A DNA stretch of 9,796 nucleotides, taken from the NCBI GenBank assembly GCA_018896395.1, contig JAHIMN010000012.1:1-9796 (forward strand). Reading direction: 5' to 3'. Each line of letters starts with the position of its first letter. Within the stretch, counting starts at the first letter, position 1. Both the position numbers and the translations under genes were made by a program. The notes beneath the pieces are model-generated. The model was given only the letters and a program-made list of their open reading frames with translations. It ran no database searches and was not told the origin of the DNA. Shown in pieces: positions 1-5,468 of this stretch. Origin of the DNA: Verrucomicrobiota bacterium (GTDB lineage Bacteria; Verrucomicrobiota; Kiritimatiellia; JAAZAB01).

Positions 1-1689
1 CGCGGCAGCCTGGGCGGCAAGGCCCGCGGCCTGGCCTTCATGTTCAACCTGTTTTCCCGGCATTTTCCTGACGGCCGCCTGGGTGGCATGGAGATCAAGT
101 TTCCCCACACGCTCTGCATCACGACCGATGCGTTCGATGAGTTCATGACCATCAACGAGCTGGAAGCCTTCGCCGGAGAGTGCCAGAGCGACGCGCTGTT
201 GCGTAAGCGCTTTCTGGAAGCCCATTTGCCAGATGGCCTCTTGCAACAACTGCGCGCCTACATCGAGCGTGTCCACGTTCCGCTGGCCGTGCGTTCCTCC
301 AGTCACATGGAAGATTCCTCCAACCAGCCGTTTGCCGGCCTGTACCAGACCTGCATGATTCCCAACCACAACCCGGATACCGCGATCCGCCTGGACCATC
401 TCTGCCAGGCCATCAAACTGGTCTATGCCTCCATCTTTAAGACGTCCGTCAAACGTTACTTCCAGACGCTCAAGCTCAACACGGAAGAGGAAAAGATGGC
501 GGTTATCGTCCAGGAACTGGTAGGCCGGTATTATGGCGACCTGTTTTATCCCACGATTTCCGGGGTCGCCCAGTCGTTTAATTACTATCCATTCGCGCGC
601 ATGGAATCCGAGGATGGCGTCGCCTCCGTGGCGTTGGGCTTCGGCAAAATGGTCATGGAAGGCGGCGAGACCCTGCGGTTTTGTCCTCGCTATCCCACCA
701 TTCTGCCGCAGGGGGCCACAACCCAGGAGATGCTCCAGGTTTCCCAGAAGCAGTTTTATGCCCTGAGCTTGGGCGGCGAACCCCTTAATTTCGCCTTCGG
801 CAAGGGATCGGACCTGCACCTGTTCGGTCTCAATCGGGCGGAACAGGATCAGACCCTGCATTCGATCGCCAGCGTCATTTCGCAGGAAGATGACTGCCTT
901 GTGGATGATCTCGGCGTGGCGGGCCGGCGGGTCGTGACCTTTGCGCCGATCCTCAAGCGCAACAGCTTCCCCCTGTGCGACATTCTTAACGATCTGCTCA
1001 AGATCGGCAAGGCCAGCATCGGTTCCGACGTGGAAATCGAATTCGCGGTCAATATGGACTTTCTCCCCGGCACGCAACCGGAATTTTATCTCCTGCAAAT
1101 CCGGCCAATGGTCATATCCCGGGAGCGCCTTGCGCTGAAGGTCGAGGCCCAGCACCTGGACCAGGCCCTGTGCGTTTCCCGCAAAATCATGGGTAACGGC
1201 CTGGTGGAAGACGTGTTCGATATTATTTATTGTCATCCGGACCGGTTCGATTTTGCCCGGACGCGCCAAGCGGCCGCGATCATCGGACGGCTGAACCAGG
1301 GGCTGCTGAACGAGCATCGCCGCTACGTTTTGATCGGCCCCGGGCGCTGGGGCACGCGCGTGCCGACGCTCGGCGTGCCGGTCAACTGGCAGCAGGTGGC
1401 CGGCGCGGCGGTCATCATTGAAACAATTTCCCAGGGCAAACGCATTGATCTTTCCCAGGGCGCGCATTTCTTCCATAATCTGGCCGCCACGGGCATTGGG
1501 TATTTTTCAATCCTGCAGACCGACGCGGAAAATTTTGTGCGCTGGGACCGCCTGGAACAAATGCCGGTCGCCTTCGAGGAAGACGGCGTGCGGCATGTCC
1601 GCGGCCTCCAGCCAATGACGGTGTTCATGGACGCCCTGCACCACCGTGGTGTGATCGCGCCCTCGGAAGGAATGGTGCGGGCGGAGTAG
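1..1689 (+). CDS. PEP/pyruvate-binding domain protein (PPDK/PEP-synthase N-terminal type), 5'-truncated by window edge
   Basis: The frame is open from base 1, so the gene starts before the window; the Met codon at 40 is internal. The first visible residues, GSLGGKARGLAF, match the glycine-rich nucleotide-binding start of the ATP-grasp-like PEP/pyruvate-binding domain of pyruvate phosphate dikinase and PEP synthase. Counted from the Met at 40, R85-SSS followed by ED...FAGLYQT is the second family signature, ALGFGKMVMEGGETLRF the third, and LLQIRPM (near 1093-1110) the Q-x-RP signature closing the domain. About 190 further residues follow, with an LIGPGRWGTR motif. No phosphohistidine domain (TxGGxxxHxAI) is visible before the stop, so a full PEP synthase or PPDK is unlikely. 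Related proteins in Bacteroidetes and PVC bacteria are, from memory, near 1,000 residues with extra N-terminal domains. The substrate is unknown. It probably binds ATP and transfers phosphate to an unidentified acceptor. Confidence 0.85.
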   Translation, partial: RGSLGGKARGLAFMFNLFSRHFPDGRLGGMEIKFPHTLCITTDAFDEFMTINELEAFAGECQSDALLRKRFLEAHLPDGLLQQLRAYIERVHVPLAVRSSSHMEDSSNQPFAGLYQTCMIPNHNPDTAIRLDHLCQAIKLVYASIFKTSVKRYFQTLKLNTEEEKMAVIVQELVGRYYGDLFYPTISGVAQSFNYYPFARMESEDGVASVALGFGKMVMEGGETLRFCPRYPTILPQGATTQEMLQVSQKQFYALSLGGEPLNFAFGKGSDLHLFGLNRAEQDQTLHSIASVISQEDDCLVDDLGVAGRRVVTFAPILKRNSFPLCDILNDLLKIGKASIGSDVEIEFAVNMDFLPGTQPEFYLLQIRPMVISRERLALKVEAQHLDQALCVSRKIMGNGLVEDVFDIIYCHPDRFDFARTRQAAAIIGRLNQGLLNEHRRYVLIGPGRWGTRVPTLGVPVNWQQVAGAAVIIETISQGKRIDLSQGAHFFHNLAATGIGYFSILQTDAENFVRWDRLEQMPVAFEEDGVRHVRGLQPMTVFMDALHHRGVIAPSEGMVRAE

Positions 1690-1690
1690 G

Positions 1691-1725
1691 ACGGACGCCA
1701 GACGCCAGATGACGGACGACGGACA
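1691..1725. repeat. Heptad array, ACGGACG type, directly after a stop codon
   Basis: Five consecutive 7-nt units in strict register: ACGGACG, CCAGACG, CCAGATG, ACGGACG, ACGGACA. The array begins 1 nt after the TAG stop at 1687-1689. A second array of the same type follows another TAG stop at 7978. It lies outside any supported gene. The function is unknown. Confidence 0.8.
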
Positions 1726-1733
1726 AGCGATAT

Positions 1734-1977
1734 ATCGGGCGTAGCGCGGCGCGAAGCCCGATGCTACCGTGTGGTGAATTCGGTTTTCCGCTTGCGGGAT
1801 TCGAGAAAGCAGTGTAGTAGAAGCTTTGCTTCACTGCACCGCCCGGCAGTGAACTCCGTTCTACTGCCGGGCAAGGCAATCCCGCTTAAGAGCGGGACAA
1901 GGCTTGGGCAACAGATGGGCACAAGATTTATCCCGCGTTTCGCGGGATCGCCGACTTGTCCCGCCGAAGCGGCTTCG
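1734..1977. repeat. Cluster of palindromes filling the spacer before nadE
   Basis: This is most of the 372-bp gene-free stretch 1690-2061. Perfect or near-perfect stems in order: ATCGGGC 1734-1740 with 1756-1762; GCAGT 1809-1813 with 1833-1837, enclosing GAAGC-TTT-GCTTC; GCCCGGCAGT 1841-1850 with 1863-1872, continuing inward as GAAC-TCC-GTTC (14 pairs, one bulge); TCCCGCT 1880-1886 with 1891-1897; ATCCCGCG 1930-1937 with 1941-1948 (loop TTT); CGAAG 1965-1969 with 1973-1977. A longer-range pair, GCGGGACAAG 1892-1901 with CTTGTCCCGC 1955-1964, encloses the 1930-1948 hairpin. The pattern resembles clustered REP-like elements. A short GCGT/ACGC stem followed by six T (1977-1997) is too weak to call a terminator. 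No convincing gene lies here. Confidence 0.75.
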
Positions 1978-2025
1978 CGTAGGGGAACGCCTTTTTTCGA
2001 ACCGTATTCGACACACTGCTGGATG

Positions 2026-2067
2026 GATGGAGCGTGAAGCGTGCGGCGGGGAGCATAAAACGTGAAA
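2026..2067 (+). repeat. Degenerate heptad array (CGTGAAG type) spanning the nadE ribosome binding site and start
   Basis: Six units in register: GATGGAG, CGTGAAG, CGTGCGG, CGGGGAG, CATAAAA, CGTGAAA. The fourth carries the nadE Shine-Dalgarno GGGGAG and the sixth carries the GTG start at 2062. The units are related to the CGTGGAG array inside the gene at 5465. Register and sequence are seen directly; a role in translation is inferred. Confidence 0.65.
2048..2064 (+). promoter_or_regulatory. nadE ribosome binding site and GTG start
   Basis: GGGGAG at 2048-2053 is followed by an 8-nt spacer and GTG at 2062-2064. This site decides the start. The conserved enzyme core begins near residue 14, so GTG 2101 is an alternative, but its upstream match is poorer. 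Confidence 0.65.
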
Positions 2068-3981
2068 ACATTATCCCATAATTCTGACATCGGTCGGCGG
2101 GTGAAAGCCTGCCTGGCGCAGATCCGCGTTCTGCCCGGCCAGCCGGCGGCCAATACGGAAACGATGCTTAAGGCCATCGCCTCAGCCCGGGCTCAGGCTG
2201 CTGAACTGGTCGTGTTCCCGGAGATGGCAATTCCGGGCTACCTGCTGGGCGACGCCTGGGAACGGGACGCTTTTTTACGCGAGTGCGAGGCCTGCGGCCA
2301 TCAGATTCGCGAGGCATCCAAGGGACTTGTGGTCGTGTTCGGCAACGTCGGACTCGATTGGCGCCGCCGCAACGAGGATGGGCGAGCGCGCAAATACAAC
2401 GCCCTGTTCGTGGCGGAGAACGGGCGGTTTATCGGTCCGCGCGGTGGAACTTATGACTTCGTCGTCAAGACGCTCATGCCCAATTACCGGGAGTTCGACG
2501 ACAGCCGATACTTTTACGATCTGCGCCGACTGGCCGCCGAAGAGGGCCTGTCGCTCGAGCAGGCACTGGCGCCGGTGATCACCGAGCACCTGGCGCTGGG
2601 ATGCATCCTGTGCGAGGACGCCTGGGATGCGGATTACGGCGTTTCCCCGCTGGACCTGCTGAAGCGGCATGGCGCGGATCTGTTCGTTAATTGCAGTTGC
2701 TCGCCCTTTACGCTTGCCAAGAATGCCAGGCGCAACCGGATGTTCGCCGCGCACGCCGAACGGCTGGCAAAGCCGCTCCTTTACGTCAACAGCGTGGGTA
2801 TCCAGAACAACGGCAAAACAGTCTATACGTTTGACGGCGCCTCCTGCATTTACGATGCCCACGCTCATCAGATCAGCCTGCCCGCGCGGTTTGAAGCCGG
2901 TCTCCTGCAGGCCGATATTCCGCTGGATCAACCTGAATTCGGGACACCCATTGACGTGCGCGCAGACGGCGTTGCCGATATTTACCAGGCCCTGGTGTTC
3001 GGCATAGGAGAGTTCATGCAGATGCTCGGGGTATCTCGGGTGGTGGTGGGAGTTTCCGGCGGTATTGATTCGGCCGTGACGGCGGCCCTGTATAGCCGCA
3101 TCTTGAGCCGCGCGAACATTCTCCTCGTGAACCTGCCCGGCCGGTTCAACTCGCCGACCACCGTCAACCTGGCGCGCGCCCTGGCCGCCAACCTGGGTTG
3201 TTATTACGCCGAGGCACCGATCGAGGAAAGCGTCCGCCTGACGACCGCCCAGGTCAACGGCCTGGCGATTACCAGCACGGACGGCAGCCTGCACACCCGA
3301 CTCGTGCTGAACGACTTCATGGTCGAAAATGTGCAGGCGCGCGACCGATCGTCGCGATTACTGGCCGCGCTGGCCGCGGCCTTCGGCGGCGTCTTCACCT
3401 GCAACGCCAACAAGGCGGAAGCGACGGTCGGTTACACCACGCTCTACGGCGACCTGGCCGGCTACCTGGCCGCGCTGGCGGATTTATGGAAGGGCGAAGT
3501 GTATATCCTGGGCCGCTACCTGAACGAGGCCGTGTTCCAACGGGAGGTGATCCCAGCGGGATGTTTCGACCTGACGCCCTCGGCTGAACTGGGTCCGGCG
3601 CAGGCCGTGGATCAGGGTCTGGGCGATCCGTTGATCTATCCCTATCACGACCGCCTGTTCGCCAGTTGGGTGGAAAATTGGCAACGCGCAACGCCCGAAG
3701 AGATACTGGAATGGTACCTGGCCGGTACGCTGGAACAACAACTGGGTTACGCGGGCAAGCTTACGGATCTCTTTCCCTCGGCGCGGGAATTTATCGCCGA
3801 CCTTGAACGCTGGTGGCGGCAATACAACGGGATGGGCGTGGCCAAGCGCATCCAGGCCCCGCCGGTGCTGGCCATCAAACGGCAGGCCTTTGGCTTCGAT
3901 CACCGCGAAGCCCAGATGGGCGTCTGGTTCAGTGGCCGGTACCTGGAATTGAAGGAACAGGCCCTGGCACGCCGGGTCTGA
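2062..3981 (+). CDS. nadE: Glutamine-dependent NAD+ synthetase
   Basis: Catalyses the last step of NAD+ synthesis in the cytosol: deamido-NAD+ plus ATP and glutamine-derived ammonia gives NAD+. At 639 residues (GTG start) it is a two-domain, glutamine-using enzyme. The N-terminal nitrilase-fold glutaminase spans about residues 14-290 and shows the E-K-C triad: E54 in VVFPEMAIPGY, K136 in VVKTLMPNY, C184 in GCILCEDAW. The C-terminal synthetase starts near 310, with the PP-loop SGGIDSAV at 332-339 and later NKAEATVGYTTLYGD and TPSAELGP, all typical of the family. Start chosen for the GGGGAG site at 8-nt spacing; the first 13 residues look like an added leader and are partly heptad-repeat DNA. 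It is preceded by a repeat-filled spacer, so it probably has its own transcript. Its last 53 bp are overlapped by the convergent eda. No key residue is missing. Confidence 0.96.
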   Translation: MKTLSHNSDIGRRVKACLAQIRVLPGQPAANTETMLKAIASARAQAAELVVFPEMAIPGYLLGDAWERDAFLRECEACGHQIREASKGLVVVFGNVGLDWRRRNEDGRARKYNALFVAENGRFIGPRGGTYDFVVKTLMPNYREFDDSRYFYDLRRLAAEEGLSLEQALAPVITEHLALGCILCEDAWDADYGVSPLDLLKRHGADLFVNCSCSPFTLAKNARRNRMFAAHAERLAKPLLYVNSVGIQNNGKTVYTFDGASCIYDAHAHQISLPARFEAGLLQADIPLDQPEFGTPIDVRADGVADIYQALVFGIGEFMQMLGVSRVVVGVSGGIDSAVTAALYSRILSRANILLVNLPGRFNSPTTVNLARALAANLGCYYAEAPIEESVRLTTAQVNGLAITSTDGSLHTRLVLNDFMVENVQARDRSSRLLAALAAAFGGVFTCNANKAEATVGYTTLYGDLAGYLAALADLWKGEVYILGRYLNEAVFQREVIPAGCFDLTPSAELGPAQAVDQGLGDPLIYPYHDRLFASWVENWQRATPEEILEWYLAGTLEQQLGYAGKLTDLFPSAREFIADLERWWRQYNGMGVAKRIQAPPVLAIKRQAFGFDHREAQMGVWFSGRYLELKEQALARRV

Positions 3982-4642
3982 ATTTGTTCCTTATGGCGTT
4001 TATCGTTGCGACCGCCTTTGAAGCTTTCCCGGTTATCAATTTCCAGTCGTTGTTTTTTATTGCTTCGCGGGGGGCAAGCCAAGAACCGCCGACCGCTGTT
4101 ACAACTGGTATTTCGAGGTAAGCGCCGAAGTTTTCCTGGGTAAGCCCGCCGAGCGGAATGAATTTCAGCCCCAAGTGGGCGTATGGCGCGCAGATTGATT
4201 TCAGATGCTTGATGCCGCCGCAGGTCTCGGCGGGGAAGAATTTTAACAGCCTGCATCCGAATTCAAGCGCGGCTTCTATGTCCGAAGGGGTCGCTATGCC
4301 GGGGGCAAAAGGCAGCCCGGCCTCTTTGGCTTGCGCGACGACTCTCGGATTCATTCCGGGGGATACACCGAAAACCGCCCCCGCTTTTTTTGCCTCCAGC
4401 ACCTGTTCGGGCGTAAGGATTGTCCCGATTCCGGCCGTCATTTCCGGGACTTCGGCTTTTATTTTTTCCAATGCTTCCAGTGCGGCCGGCGTCCGCAGGG
4501 TCAGCTCCATTATCTCTATGCCTCCGGCAAGAAGGGCACGCGCCAGTGGCACGGCGTCTTTTGCTTCATCCACAACCAGCACCGCAATGATGCCGTGTTT
4601 ATTGATTTTTGCTTTCAATTCACGGGTAAACAGGTTGTTCAC
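3929..4642 (-). CDS. eda: 2-dehydro-3-deoxy-phosphogluconate (KDPG/KHG) aldolase
   Basis: Class I aldolase that cleaves KDPG to pyruvate and glyceraldehyde-3-phosphate (Entner-Doudoroff or uronate breakdown); family members also act on 4-hydroxy-2-oxoglutarate. The 237 residues form a TIM barrel with E46 in MELTLRTP, GIGTIL at 71-76, and the Schiff-base lysine K134 in LLKFFPAE, followed by FIPLGG at 161-166 and AVGGSWLA at 183-190. The GTG start is supported by GGAGGG 8 nt upstream. The usual family length is about 205-215; here about 20 extra, Pro/Gly-rich C-terminal residues are read from DNA antisense to the end of nadE. It lies 50 bp downstream of gmhB on the same strand and is probably co-transcribed. 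By eye it is clearly more A/T-rich than nadE, with A/T-ending codons, which may mean a different origin. KDPG versus KDPGal or another keto-acid specificity cannot be told. Confidence 0.93.
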   Translation of the reverse strand: MNNLFTRELKAKINKHGIIAVLVVDEAKDAVPLARALLAGGIEIMELTLRTPAALEALEKIKAEVPEMTAGIGTILTPEQVLEAKKAGAVFGVSPGMNPRVVAQAKEAGLPFAPGIATPSDIEAALEFGCRLLKFFPAETCGGIKHLKSICAPYAHLGLKFIPLGGLTQENFGAYLEIPVVTAVGGSWLAPREAIKNNDWKLITGKASKAVATINAIRNKFRPGVPGPVPSIPGTGH

Positions 4643-4650
4643 TATTTAAG

Positions 4651-4656
4651 CCCTCC
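4651..4656 (-). promoter_or_regulatory. eda Shine-Dalgarno, fixes a GTG start
   Basis: CCCTCC on the plus strand reads GGAGGG on the coding strand, 8 nt before GTG at 4642-4640. It is a near-perfect site and supports GTG over any later start. Confidence 0.8.
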
Positions 4657-4692
4657 GGTCGTATTGATGAGCGTTTTTATGAATAAGTCAGG

Positions 4693-5271
4693 TTAAGAAA
4701 TATCCGGCCTGCAGAGCACCTGTTCAAGCAGGTTCGGCAGGTCTTTCATCGCGGCCACGCGCCAATCGGCTTTGGATGCGGCCTCGTCGCCATTCACGCG
4801 AATCGTCCGGCACCCCGCGCGCTGGCCCGCCTCAATGTCCGTTTCCGCGTCCCCTACCATCCAGGATGCCGCAAGATCCAAGCCGTGTTTGAGGGCCATG
4901 GCCGTCAACATGCCCGGCGCCGGCTTGCGGCATTCGCACTCTCCCACATCATGAGGGCAATAAGCCACATCCAGGAGATCCAGGGAATAGCTTTTTAACA
5001 GCAGGTCTCGCAGGTTCCTGTGCATGGCCTCGACATCCTCCGCGCTCATATGTCCCAGAGCCACGCCCCGCTGGTTGGTGACAATCACCGCCTGGTATCC
5101 GTGCGCGCGCGCGACGCGCAGGGCTTCCACGAACTCCGGCAGAAGATGAAAGTCCGCCCAGCGCGTCACGTAGCGGTCCGCGCCCGCGCCCGGCGACGCG
5201 TTCACGATACCGTCGCGGTCAAAAAAAACACAACGTCCCGCTCTGGTCGGGATAAACTTAATTTGGTGCAT
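4693..5271 (-). CDS. gmhB: D-glycero-D-manno-heptose-1,7-bisphosphate phosphatase-like HAD hydrolase
   Basis: Removes the 7-phosphate (or equivalent) of heptose bisphosphate during ADP- or GDP-heptose synthesis for LPS core or other surface glycans; cytosolic. From Met at 5271 the protein has 192 residues, near the family norm. Visible HAD-IIIA features: nucleophile motif D18-R-D20-G, TNQ at 65-67, and the GmhB zinc-binding set C105-P-H107...C112-x-C114 just before RKPAPGM (K116), then VGD (D141) and TDIEAGQRAG. The frame stays open upstream to 5340, but that extension is only translation of a palindromic repeat and has no family resemblance, so the start is placed at 5271. No clear Shine-Dalgarno precedes it. 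It is followed 50 bp later by eda. Heptose phosphatase is the best call; a related histidinol-phosphate-type HAD phosphatase is less likely. Confidence 0.88.
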   Translation of the reverse strand: MHQIKFIPTRAGRCVFFDRDGIVNASPGAGADRYVTRWADFHLLPEFVEALRVARAHGYQAVIVTNQRGVALGHMSAEDVEAMHRNLRDLLLKSYSLDLLDVAYCPHDVGECECRKPAPGMLTAMALKHGLDLAASWMVGDAETDIEAGQRAGCRTIRVNGDEAASKADWRVAAMKDLPNLLEQVLCRPDIS

Positions 5272-5287
5272 AGGAATTTTAAAGTTG

Positions 5288-5340
5288 GTAGGAGGGGCGC
5301 TAAGCGCCGCGACCGTCGCCGCACATAGTGCGCCTCCCAC
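5288..5340. repeat. Long palindromic element between divergent genes
   Basis: The outer arms GTAGGAG and CTCCCAC pair around three inner hairpins: GGCGC-TAA-GCGCC (5296-5308), GCGA-CCG-TCGC (5309-5319) and GCAC-ATA-GTGC (5321-5331). The two halves are also near reverse complements across their whole length, so it can fold as one long hairpin or as a cloverleaf. It lies just upstream of gmhB on the minus strand and about 125 bp before the glycosidase gene. It resembles a dispersed repeat of the REP/MITE kind; the copy number is unknown. Confidence 0.7.
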
Positions 5341-5440
5341 ATGAAATAGTTACCAAACCTAATTCACATCTTATTTCCTTTTCAGAACAGTCATAAAAAT
5401 GAATAATAGTGCAAATCCAACGGCATGGCAACATCGACGG

Positions 5441-5468
5441 AGAATGGTTAATGGAGAATGGTTAATGG
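5441..5468 (+). repeat. Heptad array AGAATGG/TTAATGG at the start of the glycosidase gene
   Basis: AGAATGG and TTAATGG alternate twice in exact register. The array supplies both the GGAG at 5453-5456 and the likely ATG start at 5465. Confidence 0.85.
5453..5467 (+). promoter_or_regulatory. Glycosidase ribosome binding site and start
   Basis: GGAG at 5453-5456, an 8-nt spacer, then ATG at 5465. Upstream in-frame ATGs at 5399 and 5444 lack a usable site (none, and a 1-nt spacing, respectively), and the signal peptide is normal in length only from 5465. Confidence 0.6.

Noticed and set aside
1977..1997. Possible intrinsic terminator (short stem plus six T)
   Set aside because: Only four base pairs in the stem, and about 300 bp past the upstream gene; too weak to call.
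1771..2037. Plus-strand open frame of 88 codons in the same spacer
   Set aside because: It consists almost entirely of inverted-repeat DNA, has no good Shine-Dalgarno and no family resemblance.
1764..2177. Minus-strand open frame of 137 codons across the nadE upstream spacer
   Set aside because: It is made mostly of palindromic and heptad repeats plus the antisense of the nadE 5' end.
2275..3294. Minus-strand open frame of about 340 codons over nadE
   Set aside because: It mirrors the strongly conserved NadE coding strand; composition is Arg/Gln/Val-rich shadow sequence with no family motif.
5288..5340. tRNA-like cloverleaf
   Set aside because: Stem sizes, loops and the absence of T-loop, D-loop and anticodon features do not fit a tRNA; the three hairpins arise from a palindrome.
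5399..5464. Start of the glycosidase gene at ATG 5399
   Set aside because: No Shine-Dalgarno upstream, and it would place 22 polar residues and part of a heptad repeat before a normal signal peptide.
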